Part shown: positions 44,501 to 53,745 of the stretch, one piece after another
How the letters are laid out: every line of letters begins with the position of its first letter
Numbering within the stretch: position 1 is the stretch's first letter
Assembly: GCA_037447655.1 (NCBI GenBank)
Contig: JBBHKE010002125.1
Location: 1 to 62,000 of the forward strand
DNA from: Zygnema cylindricum
Lineage: Eukaryota > Streptophyta > Zygnematophyceae > Zygnematales > Zygnemataceae
Direction: 5' to 3'
DNA: 62,000 nt
The notes under the pieces: generated by a model
The model's input: the letters and a program-made list of their open reading frames with translations, nothing else
Told to the model about the DNA's origin: nothing
The model's database searches: none
Program-made: the position numbers and the translations under genes

Positions 44501-45865
44501 GTTTTTGTTCAGCTCCGGAATAAACAATACATCGGAGAATGTTAATATGGATGTCTTTCCTTTTACTAACACTTTCAAATCTACCGATCCTACAAGAGTA
44601 GTGGTGACTATCCTCCCATCCCCGTACTCTATCTCTACGGTGGGAATCTTTCTTATCTTAGTGAACAGGTGTCTATCCTTACACATGTGCATGGAGGCAC
44701 CTGAATCTACAATCCAGCCTGCTTCACCTTTCAATCCACCGTAAGCACATTTCTGCCTTCGTGGGATTTCGACCTCATTTTTCGCCTCCAACTCCTCATC
44801 CAAAAGGAGCTCATCGTCCTCGTCCTCGTATTCCGCCTCAAGTACCTGTGTGACAAGGGCCTTTTTCTTTCCTCTCGGGGTACCACCGGTCTGCCCCTCC
44901 TTTAACCGAAGCTCGGTTAGCTTAGTGCACTCTGCCATATAGTGCCCCGGTTTCTTACAAAAATGACATAAACCTTTGGGAGCCCTTGGTTCGAACTCGT
45001 CGGCCTGTTTTTTCTGCTCCCTACCCCCATAGTTTCCGACCGGTTTTCGGGAATCCTTGTTCCTCCAATCAGTCGCTGTTGCCAAGGCTTGGCCACTCTT
45101 TCCTCCCCTTCGGATCTCAATTGTATTCTCTTGAACGAGAATCATCCCTACCACTGAGTTCCATATCCACCTTGAGTCAGGCAAGTCCTGCACACGGTAA
45201 ACTATGTTCACGAACTCATCAGGTAACTTCATCAGTAAACAGTTAACCTTTTCTTTTTCACTAAAATCTTTTCCCGCACTCTCTAGCTCCATGAAGAGTG
45301 TAGCAAGCTCATTGCAAAAATCCAACATATTTCCCCCTTTGTATACATACTCCTTAACTTTCTGATCAGCCAACTGTTGTTGCTGAATCGTACCACTTCG
45401 GTACATCTCTATGAGAGCCATCCAAAGATCGGATGCCCTTTCTACCTGCAAATGAGGACATGCAAGTCCTTGAGTGAGATGGCGTAGGATGAAGTGCTTT
45501 GCCGCCATATTGTTGAAGTCCCAGGTTTCAGTATCATTCTCCTCGTTCCTCGGAATAGGTGACATGAATGCTAAACCAGTTGCTATTGGTGTGGTCGCCT
45601 CCTTCTCCTTTCCTTTGTCCACCACCTCTCCTTCCTTTGTTTCCTCCGTTGAAGGTGAATCCTCTTTCCTGGTGAATCTACTTCCTCCAAACCCTGGAGG
45701 AATTCCAAGACTTGATGGACGCCCCAATCGTCCACTCACTATTCCCCAAAACCTTTTTTCGCATAGAGCTCCTATCATCATACTTTCCCAGTATATGAAG
45801 CCAGTTCCATTAAAGATTGGTACCCTAGAGGGTGGGCCCATAACCTGAAACTCTGAGACCTCCAT
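41507..45865 (-). CDS. gag-pol: Ty1/copia Gag-Pol polyprotein, complete
   Basis: One frame of 1,452 codons encodes all functions needed for copying. Gag occupies about residues 1-340, with zinc knuckle CHFCKKPGHYMAEC (300-313). Protease has catalytic DSGAS at 387. Integrase has the HKRLGH zinc half (519), CSGC (553-556) and catalytic D584 (HTDIWG), D647 (RSDNGG) and E683 (AERLN). Reverse transcriptase has MDIKTAFLHGEL (near 1036) and YVDDLL (1122-1127). RNase H has D1302, E1343 (MEAEY) and D1378 (CDNQ). Processing by the protease is expected. The start (MEVSEFQVMG) lies in the last 20 bases of the 5' LTR and the primer site is translated. Gag and pol share one frame with no stop or shift, as in many plant copia elements. 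Confidence 0.95.
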   Translation of the reverse strand: MEVSEFQVMGPPSRVPIFNGTGFIYWESMMIGALCEKRFWGIVSGRLGRPSSLGIPPGFGGSRFTRKEDSPSTEETKEGEVVDKGKEKEATTPIATGLAFMSPIPRNEENDTETWDFNNMAAKHFILRHLTQGLACPHLQVERASDLWMALIEMYRSGTIQQQQLADQKVKEYVYKGGNMLDFCNELATLFMELESAGKDFSEKEKVNCLLMKLPDEFVNIVYRVQDLPDSRWIWNSVVGMILVQENTIEIRRGGKSGQALATATDWRNKDSRKPVGNYGGREQKKQADEFEPRAPKGLCHFCKKPGHYMAECTKLTELRLKEGQTGGTPRGKKKALVTQVLEAEYEDEDDELLLDEELEAKNEVEIPRRQKCAYGGLKGEAGWIVDSGASMHMCKDRHLFTKIRKIPTVEIEYGDGRIVTTTLVGSVDLKVLVKGKTSILTFSDVLFIPELNKNLISTSVLDDKGFFTSTREGVFTASFEEDVYFIAEKGSHGMFRLILSNEKKKLYYAGVHDITMWHKRLGHVNLDKLREMKKMGVVEGIQFSESDDISDCSGCAQGKAHRLPFPKSATYKGEKLLDLVHTDIWGPAKVPSPGGKRFMMTITDDWSRYSRVYFLKNKSEAEDCFRQYKAWSEKLHETPIKRVRSDNGGEYTSNQFEDFLREDGVQHQKTVPENPEQNGVAERLNRTLSDSARSMLSDKKIGKRFWAEAMNCANYLKNRVLTSAIKDQTPYERWTGRKPDISHLKVFGSQVFSLDTDRSNWKLDPKGKPGYLLGYDEDVKGYRVYDLKREDIILVKHLVVMDEGKSVDPFKYTKPVKIRFESENSDDFELPNYPGFREDDILAGTNQTEKDSAVETPVTTLLEAEDVVEIDSGSRDRGEDEFVRKNPREPSIPASDFEGGRRSSKRLQEKQVNNKVTKLSHQDEPQSYREAMTCPERNRWKTAINEEMASIMAADTWELVDCPPNRKPIGCKWVFKLKLNPDNTIERYKARLVAKGFTQKEGIDYEETFAPVVRFPSVRILLSLAAAEDMEVHQMDIKTAFLHGELEEEIFMRQPEGFVEEGEESKVCRLIKSLYGLKQAPRQWNKKLDEFLTGLGYIRISSDHSIYVFEDEEGLIFIAIYVDDLLVLSKSMEKINKLKTDLKGRFEMKDMGEARYILGIQVERDRKRKIIKLTQKEAIGNMLEKFQMDKANSCTTPMELKKGSEGSEEEGVIVLDEELSPDEQKFMQTIPYRQVVGSLIYFMNCTRPDLAAAVGVLSRSLNAPTKRDWEAAKRVLRYLVGTRDLWLHLGGENTDITTWSDASYGDAPMRRCTSGYVLYVGDGACCWSSKQQKVIAQSTMEAEYMASCSAVKELMWVKSLLGELGHLKSGVQKIFCDNQAAIAISANPKHHFKAKHMDIRLSFVREKVENKIISLEYRPDSEMVADMMTKPVPSPKLIFCREKCGLKLKID
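45831..45845 (-). promoter_or_regulatory. A3 primer-binding site
   Basis: GGTGGGCCCATAACC on the plus strand, matching the anticodon stem-loop of plant initiator tRNA-Met over 15 bases. It abuts the 5' LTR and is read as codons 7-12 of gag. Confidence 0.85.
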
Positions 45866-46885
45866 AAGTCCTCAGAGTGGACAGCTTCCAAGAAGCCTCT
45901 AGGATAATCCTGACCCCTTTGTGTTTAAGCAAAAATAACTGCCACCCTGGCAGGCAAAAACTCTGACCAACTTCACCCCTGTGAAGACAAGACTCCCCTG
46001 AGTCGATAGCAAAAAGAATCTCTGAATTTGCTCCCCTGAGCAGTAAGTTATGGAGGGTCAAAGTTGACCTTTTGTACAGAAGCTCTCTGGGAGAGAGGGT
46101 CCTATCTTCTAATTTTTCTAAGTCCTATCTCTCTCACAGACTCTATCTACTGATGTACGGAACCAATCAGAATTGAGTTCCGTACGTAAAAGTACAGCCG
46201 CCGGTGTACTTTCAGTACGGACATTGTACGACATGGCCTAAATGTCGACACATGTCAAATCCGGATTCGGTGCCATAATCTCCGGAGATTCTACAATCCA
46301 ACGGAATTTCGCCACGCGTCATCCGATGTGGCGATGGCCACAAACCGCCGAAATCTTCCTCCGCGATCTCGGCGCTAATTCCGGCCGTCCGATTAAATTA
46401 AGATTTAATCGTAGCCGTAATAAATACATGCGCGGTATTTATTTCACTTCCGAAACAAATGCGCGGTATTGATTCGTAATCCGTACCGGCATCCGTACCG
46501 GATCTATGTATCCCGTAACCCGTAACAGTTAAATGAATTTATCGTACGTATACATCTTTAAATCATTATCAAACTATATAGTAGATATCACGATAGCTAG
46601 ACCTAACTGCTAAGGCTACCGGCTAATCCCTATCTGCCGGCCGGTAGGTACAGAGATCAAATCCTGCCGCCGGCGCTTAACTTTTAATTAAATAAATAAA
46701 CCCTAGTATTAAATTCCCGTAAACTTCAGGATAGCCAAGGTAGCCATGGCTCTAGCTTCTCTTCAACTTCTCAGTGACTGCAACAAGTTTGAGAGTTGGA
46801 GAGAGAAGTTAGAGATAGACTGCCTCGGCTTCTTTCTATTTCTATTTAGACCTAGAAAATACTAATAAATCCATTAGTTTCTACA
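45846..46885 (-). repeat. A3 5' LTR
   Basis: 1,040 bp, identical to the left LTR except for one missing base. It contains the promoter region and the gag start codon. Confidence 0.95.
46597..46675 (+). other. tRNA-like module in A3 5' LTR
   Basis: A box CTAACTGCTAAGGC (46603-46616) and B box AGATCAAATCC (46654-46664), antisense to the element. Confidence 0.55.
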
Positions 46886-48694
46886 ATGGCTGCAATACCG
46901 GGCTTACCAAGGTCCGTCTGTAGGCAAAATGGCAACTTATGATTTGGGGAACGAAGAATAGGAGCGGTGGACAGTGCGTCCTTTAATCTCTGAAATGCCT
47001 CGATCTGAGAGGGTCCCCACGAGAACGGAACCAACTTCTTCAAAAGTTCATTCAGTGGAGATGCAAGTGTGCTAAAACTAGGAACAAACTCTCGGTTATA
47101 AATTTGCTAACCCTATGAATACACGCGGGCTAGTCAAATCTGTTGGGGCCGGGAGTTTACTAATTGCTTCCACTTTGACTTCTAATGGAGTAATCCCCTC
47201 GGATGAAATAAAGTGCCCAAGATAGGGTACACCTTCGGCCCCGAAAGTGCATTTGGCAGGATGACATTTGAGTCCTACCTTTTTAATTCCTTCAATACCC
47301 ACTCTATATGCACTGCATGTTCCTCTATAGAGAATGAAGCGATGATTAGATCGTTGATATAGCAACGAGCAAACTTACATCCCCCCAAGACCGAGTCCAT
47401 GACTTTCTGGAATAACATTGGTGCATTTTTCAGTCAAAAGGGCATAACTGCCCATTCCCAACGTGCGTCACTACCCGAAAATGCAGTCTTGTGTCGATAT
47501 TTTTCCTCTATTTCGATCTGATTAAATCCCTGTCGCAGATATAGGATGCTGAAGTATTTAGCTCCTCCAACAAGATCAAAAATGTCCTCAGCCAACGGCA
47601 TTAGATGTCGGTCTTGGAATGTACGTGCATCCAGTTCTCTATATTCCCCACACATGCGACGTTTTGTAAAATTCCACTCTGCGTCCATTTTACAAGGCAT
47701 GACGGTGGGCGCCACAAAGGTGGAATCGGACTTATAAATCAGACCTGCCTCTTTTAACTCCGCGCATCGTTTGTCTAAAGATTCCCATTCAGTTTCGGAT
47801 AGACGATGCTGGGGCTTAAATATAGATCTTTCATCTTCCAGGTCAATAGACATTTTGTTACTGGTGTGTCGACCTAAGTCTTTCATGGAGAAACCAAAAG
47901 CGTCTACGTTTCGGTTTATGACTTCATCTAACAGTTCGTGTTCAGTTTCTGTTAGTCTAGTTCCAAATTTCCATGTCGGTTTTTTCGGCGTGTTAATGGT
48001 CATGGCTTCCATGGCTTGTGCAAATGCTAGCTGTTCATCTGCTATCAAAGAGTGACCCAACTCATACTCGACAAGAAGTTGATGCAAACAATTTAGTGCG
48101 TGATGCCGACTTCTAGACGGAAATGCAGCTGTCCAGTGTGGTGATGCCCGTATCACTACTTGAGATCTAGCTGTCGTGTATGCTCGGATAGACCAACTCA
48201 TGTGACTAGGTTCCAAAAAATCATAAATAATGTGATCTGTGTCAAACTTAGCAGGAAAAGGGAAAAGATCGAGCAAAAAAGTTGTACCCAGAAGAAAAGG
48301 TGAGGATTTTGATGTTGTATGTTTAAATGGTGTATGCCCCCCCCCAGCTGATTGAGAACGATTGTTCTGTGTGTATCGGCCAGCTGCAAACCCCCATGCC
48401 CAAGACGAATGACAATGATTGGGGGTCGATGACTCGACCAAGTAAGATGCAGTGCTGCCGCTCGATGAGTCCCGGAGCGGTAGTAGTGCCTGGAATGAAA
48501 TGTAAAAAATGTTTTCATTCTGCAGCAGTAGGTTTTTCTAAGCTGCCTGTAGGATTATTCTGAAGCATGCTTGGTCCATTATGTGAGTATGCATGAGAGT
48601 GTGGATATGCCACTAGTGTAGGCAGTGCACATAGTGGTAGGCCCGGGATGATAAGACCAAATGCAGGAGGATAGTCTGTCTGTATACAGGTCTG
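46886..48694 (-). pseudogene. Gypsy 3 protease and reverse transcriptase region
   Basis: The longest frame (48441-47434) covers a protease-end region (SKSSPFLLGTTFLLDLFPF), a linker and RT: RHTSNKMSIDLEDERSIFK, ELKEAGLIYKSDSTFVAPTV, GEYRELDARTFQDRHLMPL, YFSILYLRQGFNQIEIEEKY. RT continues in other frames (CYINDLIIASFS near 47370, a degraded active site; GVPYLGHFISSEGITP) and ends at the RNase H start (LVPFSWGPSQIEAFQRLKDA, LPFCLQTDLG) at the A3 insertion. Stops and shifts are frequent. Upstream of 48441 only traces of gag/protease remain before the LTR at 48695. Confidence 0.85.
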
Positions 48695-49610
48695 TGAAAC
48701 TCTGAGACCTCCATTGGCCCCCAGAGTAGGCACATCCAAAAAGAAGCTAATCTAGGTAGTGCCGACTCCAACTTGATATAAACCCAAATGACTGACCCCT
48801 TGACAGTTAGAACCCCAATACAGCTTCACCCCTGTGAAATAACACTTTGTGTGTGCTCAGTTCCACCACAGAATGCAAAGTTAGAATATGTGATTTGGAT
48901 ACATTCACCCACTTTGACTTTCCCTTATAAATGCAGCCACCCTGGCAGGCATAAAATTTGATCGACTACACCTTTGTGTAGCAAGGACTCCCCTGAGTCC
49001 GCAACAAAAAGAATCACTGAAAATGGTCAAGTAAATTGATAGTTATGGCTGGCCAAAGTTTGCCATTTATACAAGGTGCTCTCTGGGAGAGGCAGCTACC
49101 TACCCAAAATTTTCTAAGTTCTATTCCCTCTCTAAAACTCTATCTTCTGAAGTACGGCACCAATCAAATTAGTGTGTCGTACAAAAAAGTATAGGTGCCG
49201 GTGTACTTTCTGTACTGTCATTGTACAACATGGCCAAAATGTCGACACGTGTCATAGCCGGATTTGTTACCGCAATCTCCGGAGTCGCCGCAATCCAACA
49301 TTATCGCGCCACGTGTTACATGACGTGGCGATGACTGAAAAACGCCAAAAGTACATAATCCGTGATCGCGGTGCCTATCGTGGCCGTCCGATCAAACCGG
49401 ATACAATTGTAGCCGTTGAAAATATACGTGCGATATTTGTTTCGATTCGAAACAAATGCGCGGTATCCATTTTATAAATTACATTAAATCGTACTCCGTC
49501 CTATACAAAACTGTATCTATGCATTACGTATCTATTTCCGTTATTCGAACTAGTCTACGTGTACAAATATAAATATCTGTCAAACCTATTGTACTCTAGC
49601 ACTGCATTTA
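48695..49610 (-). repeat. Copia LTR F, truncated by family C
   Basis: Starts TGAAACTCTG and follows the element E 5' LTR (33878-35063) as far as the CTAGCACT segment. The tRNA-like module that should follow is missing because family C begins at 49611. A CACGTG palindrome lies at 49310-49315. No primer site is attached. Confidence 0.75.
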
Positions 49611-50967
49611 TGTTGTTTTTGAAAACTTAGTTTCGTGCGTATGGAGCGTTTCGTGCGTGCGCGTGTTCGCGTGCGTGCGCATTTACGCGATGTAGTGTGG
49701 AGGTTCGAATAGATTTGCAGATTGGGGGAGTAAATGTACGAAGAAAATTAAATGTACGTGAAGGACTAATTGAGTGGCGCGGAATGCGCAATTTAAATGG
49801 ACGGCGGATCGCGAAGCGATCCGATTTGAAATTTTCGAAGTGTGAAAATGTACGCATGGCGTACGAAACAAAATGCGACAAGCGCATTTATTACAAGGGA
49901 CGCGCTTGCGGTACGAAAATAATTTCGGCTGTACGAGGTTTCGACAAGTGGATTTTTTTTATGACCACGCGGCGCGACATCGAGGGTTGCCGATTAAGAG
50001 CGACGGACGGCGGATATAGGCCGCCGAAATTTTTATGTAGTGGTGACGCGAAATCGCGTCAATCACACGATATTTATTTTTGGACGTTTCAAATTGTTTG
50101 AGTCATAGCAGTCATAGCAGTCATAGCAGCTATAGCAGTCTGCGCAAGAAAGGTGTTCTGAATATGAGTCAGTTTGTGTGAAGATAAATTGACGGGGACA
50201 TGATTTAGTGAGTATGTAACTCGAAAGGGAGTACACAGATTCGGTGCACTTTAGGCACACGTGTCGGTCCGTGAGAAAGTCAAGTTTGGTTGTTCTAGAA
50301 GAAAAGGTACAGTTACATTTGAGGACCAAATTTATACGTGGAGGTTTATCTTCGGTGATGAAAGAATACGTGGAAAGCGGACGAAGTCCGCCGTCATTTT
50401 TGGAAGAGAAGTATTGACTATACCGTCATTTCAGCGGACGAACTTTAACCGCGTACTATTTCATTTCTAGCTGCTGTCTGATTGGTGGAAATAATTATGT
50501 GCATTCGACGGTGGGATTTTGTTAATGAAGAGTAGTGTACCAATTGACCACGCTAGTTGTAGTACGGTGTGATCAACCGTAGGCTCACTTGTATATATAG
50601 GACTTAGATTACTTTAGGAAAAGTAGGATTGTTGTGTAGAAAAACTACGAAGAAATTTTTGGGTGTGTTTGAATTATAAGATCATTGTGATCTTTTGGCA
50701 GAACTTTGTGAAATTCTGCATGTGGTTTCTTTGGTGTATATTCTATATTGTGGCAAATTTGCAAACCTAGGGTGTGTCTGGTTTGCTTGGGGCTTCATTT
50801 CAAAATTGGTCTTTTGTGGGATATCGTGAGAGTTTCCTCTTTGTGCATTGTTTTTATGGCAACTACTATTGCTTCTTCTTATGTTTCTGGTGTACCGGTT
50901 GCCTCAGGATAAGAGATGCCACCTTGTTTGATGACATGAGGGAACTAACGGTTCCTTGTTTAATTTA
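49611..50967 (+). repeat. Family C repeat (copy C3)
   Basis: Starts TGTTGTTTTTGAAAAC and matches 53746-54235 closely up to about 50100, including three inverted repeats. It then diverges. A tandem CAGTCATAG array lies at 50104-50142, a TATA-like TATATATA at 50592-50599, and a short frame beginning MATTIASSYVSGVPVASG near 50858, which could be a Gag start. It is most likely the LTR and leader of a copia relative. Confidence 0.7.
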
Positions 50968-51700
50968 CTAGACTTAGGAGTATTTTATAGGTCTAAATAA
51001 AATGAAAAACACGGCAAAAGAAAAAGCATTGGCATCTAGCTTGCATCTCCTCTCTCTAGCCCTCATACTTAATGCGGTTACTGAAAGAAGAGAGAGTGGT
51101 GGAGCCAGGGCTGCCTTAGCTCTTTAGGCAAGAAAGAAGAAGTGACATAAGTCACCTTTGACAAAAAGGTTGAGCTCGGCAAGACTCGAACCTCCAGCCA
51201 TTAGAGCGAGGCATAGCCGTCAGCCTTAGCCGGTCTGTCGTAGAAGTATGTTACAGTATATGGGGTATGATTACTATTTGAATATGTAAAAGTTCGTTAA
51301 TTCAATCAACAAAATTACGGACAAGGAACATAAAAAAAAATTAAATTACAATGCAATCATAAACCCACACGAAAAAATTTTCTGGACAATTATTTTCAAC
51401 AGTTGACATTCAAAGCCGATTTGAATCTAACGGCACGCATCATCTCTAAGATCGCGCAATGGCTGCTTTGGCGGTATATGGGCGTGACATGACCTAGCGC
51501 CACGTGGCAAGATAACATTGGAAAGTACGAATCTCGGAGAGCATAAAGACGAGTCTGAGGAGACATACAGACACCCAATGGCTGAGTCGTACACAGACTG
51601 TACATAAAGTAAACCGGTCATTGTACCTTTTTGTACTGTACTGTCCTCTTATTGGTTCGTACATCAATAGATAGGGGTTGTGAGAAGGGTTTAGTGTTGT
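50968..51700 (+). repeat. Copia LTR D, decayed and truncated
   Basis: Begins AGTATTTTATAGGTCTAAAT, matching the outer end of the A-type LTR in sense orientation, and continues through the tRNA-like module, CACGTG (51501-51506) and TACATCAATAGATAG. It stops near 51700, before the inner third of the LTR. Confidence 0.7.
51165..51245 (-). other. tRNA-like module in LTR D
   Basis: On the minus strand A box ACCGGCTAAGGCTGACGG (51216-51233) and a near-perfect B box GGTTCGAGTCT (51183-51193), antisense to the inferred LTR direction. Confidence 0.6.
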
Positions 51701-51717
51701 TCTGAGACAACTGCTAG

Positions 51718-51800
51718 CACTAAAGATGAAGAAGATGCAGCACTGAAGATGAAGATGAAGAAGATGCAACACTGAAGATGAAGAAGATGCAGCAGTAGTC
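51718..51800. repeat. GAAGATGAAGAAGATGCAGC tandem repeat
   Basis: Irregular copies of a unit of about 23-29 bp (ACTGAAGATGAAGAAGATGC with expansions), purine-rich. No protein is proposed. Confidence 0.75.
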
Positions 51801-52670
51801 ATGGTAGAACAAATCAAGAGAGGAAGCTTCCACAAATACCGATGGCTGAACAGAAATTTTGACAGACCATAACCTTCAGAAAAACTCTCCAATGGTCCTA
51901 AAAATTTACCACAGTGTGGATAACATACAAAAGAACACACACACAAAAATTCAATCAATTACGCTTACAGCTTTGTCAGGTATGCTGAAATGAAATTACA
52001 TAAAACTGAGTGTACAGTTTTCATATCATTTATTCCTAAAAATCAAATTCACTAAGTCCTACTTCTATACACCGAAACTACACTAAGTTGTACGGAGGCA
52101 TTCCAGCCGTACATCTAACATTCTATCACAACAAATAATTCACTACGAACAAAGTTCTATTCTACCAAATATTTACACCGAAGTTCAGACAACGTAAAGT
52201 GATAATGATCTAGTCACGCCTCGTCACTATTTGTTGGCGGCGGCTGTCAGCGGTCCGATTAGAGGATTTGGCACCGTAGAACTGACTTCACGAAGTCCCG
52301 TGGACCTGTCGAATTTCCGTGCGTCCACAGAGGACATACTCACGCATTCTCTCAAGTGACGACGCGTGTCCCTAGTGTGAATGAACCGTGAACTCCCAAC
52401 TTCACTGTCACACTAATTTTGGTAAGTACTGAACCGAGCTCAACCAAAAATAGCTTAAGTCCTGAACAGCTCTCTCTCCCTCACAGCTCTCTCTCCCTCA
52501 CAGCTGAGGCATCGAGAGGACTAAAGCTTTCTAAAAACAACATGCAATGTCGTACAAGAAGACGTTGTCTATGCCCGAAAAAAAACAAAGAATGATCCAA
52601 TAGGAGGACAAAAAGGGCTAGGGACTTCCAAAAATCAGGGAAGATTTGTTAACTATATTCCAGTGACACT
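51801..52670. repeat. Decayed repeat H, weakly like family C
   Basis: CTACCAAATATTTACACCGA (52164-52185) and nearby sequence resemble the reverse complement of family C (27510-27540). A 22-bp near-tandem pair AGCTCTCTCTCCCTCAC lies at 52469-52505. No coding signal. Confidence 0.4.
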
Positions 52671-53065
52671 GTTGAGGATCGGCGATTTTCTACCTATCGC
52701 ATGGGCTCCAAAGTGAAAACTTTGAAAAATGGCCAAGCGGGGGATCGAACGCGGGACCTTGAGTTAGCCGTAGACTAGCTCTACCAACTGAGCTATTGTG
52801 CATGCAAGCGCCTGAAATCAAATTTACTGCAATGAACGGCGCATTGGCGGAACTAGCAGATACTACAATACACACGTGTGGAGTCCGAAGTGGACAATCC
52901 TCCAACACGCCCCCTCACGATGTACTACATCTCGTGTGGCTTGCCAACGACCCCTTGCTCCAATACCAAGTTGAGGATCAGCGATATTCTACGTATCGCA
53001 TGGGCGCCAAAGTGAAAACTTTGGAAAATGGCCAAGGCGGGGTTAAACTCGGGAACTTGTGTTGT
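52671..53065 (-). mobile_element. TRIM-like miniature LTR element
   Basis: Read on the minus strand, the left unit (52907-52671) is a 237-bp LTR beginning TGTTGGAGGATTGTCC and ending CCTCAACA. It is preceded by a purine tract GAGGGGGCG. At the right a partial LTR copy (52969-53065) ends CTCAAC, followed directly by TGGTATTGGAGC (52957-52968), two bases from the common plant primer site TGGTATCAGAGC. The interior is only about 60 bp and non-coding. Terminal repeats in miniature describe this class. The outer part of the right LTR is lost. Confidence 0.75.
52735..52803 (-). other. tRNA-like sequence inside the TRIM LTR
   Basis: The minus strand contains TAGCTCAGTTGGTAGAGC (52778-52795), a perfect tRNA D-arm and A box, then GCGTTCGATCCC (52741-52752), a B box. 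The anticodon and acceptor stems do not pair, so it is a tRNA relic or tRNA-derived Pol III promoter and not a working tRNA gene. It is in the sense direction of the element, unlike the larger copia LTRs. Confidence 0.7.
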
Positions 53066-53745
53066 CTTCAACAACATTGAGTATATCTATTCGACATTCG
53101 ACAGATACGGTGGAGTTTTACTTTGGTGACTTCCTCACCAACAGTCCTATAGATGGATCATTGATAGAGTCCGATTAAAGTTATCCCAGCGTTTAAAAAA
53201 GAATTCCCAGTGTTTGCATATCATCCAGATATTGATCTCCAAGGATGTCGAAATGGCACGATGAAAAATGCTTAAGAGATTTGAAAATCATTGTAAGAGA
53301 TGTTTGTGAAGACATGCAACATCAAATGACAATAGCTGGCTAAATTTGGGATACCAGTACTCTGGAGGTACCATAGCTGAGTAATGGCAAGATAGTTGAA
53401 AACGCTTGCCCAAGAGGCAATTTTCATAAACAACTGGCAATATTAGTGGTGAGAGGCTAACTTGATGTGTAAAAAGGTGCCTCACTATTAGTAATGAGAG
53501 GCTTACCTGATAAGTATAAAAGTGCTTCAAAGAAAGGGAAACAATTAGCTCAAGCAAAGGCTGATTGAAACCTAGATAATACTAGATAAGGAAAGTTGTC
53601 AGGCGATGAAGACTAACAAGCCAACTAACGCTTTTACTAACTAGTTTCAACTAACGCTTTTAATAGCAAGTTTCAAATAAAATAGAAGACTAGTCAAAAC
53701 ACTTAGAATACTAATTTTATCCATAGACTAACATCTGCTACTATT
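53066..53745. other. Unassigned interval with a 44-bp near-duplication
   Basis: No gene recognised. ATTAGTGGTGAGAGGCTAAC (53442 on) is repeated with changes as ATTAGTAATGAGAGGCTTAC (53486 on). Confidence 0.45.

Larger units (their letters stand above)
40453..46885 (-). mobile_element. Copia element A3: intact and very young
   Basis: LTRs at 40453-41493 and 45846-46885, target duplication ATGGC at 40448-40452 and 46886-46890, primer site, polypurine tract and one uninterrupted 1,452-codon gag-pol. The only LTR difference I see is a one-base indel (CTTCCTCTTC at about 41362 versus CTTCTCTTC at about 46757). It is inserted in the gypsy 3 RNase H region. Structurally it could be autonomous. Confidence 0.95.

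Noticed and set aside
49697-50101. A 134-codon frame in family C, also present at 53832 and 54840
   Set aside because: It spans the inverted repeats and LTR-like region, has no recognised motif, and the copies are recent duplicates that carry indels breaking it in unit two.
52735-52803. A functional tRNA gene
   Set aside because: A and B boxes and the D arm are good, but the anticodon and acceptor stems do not pair and it lies inside a TRIM LTR.
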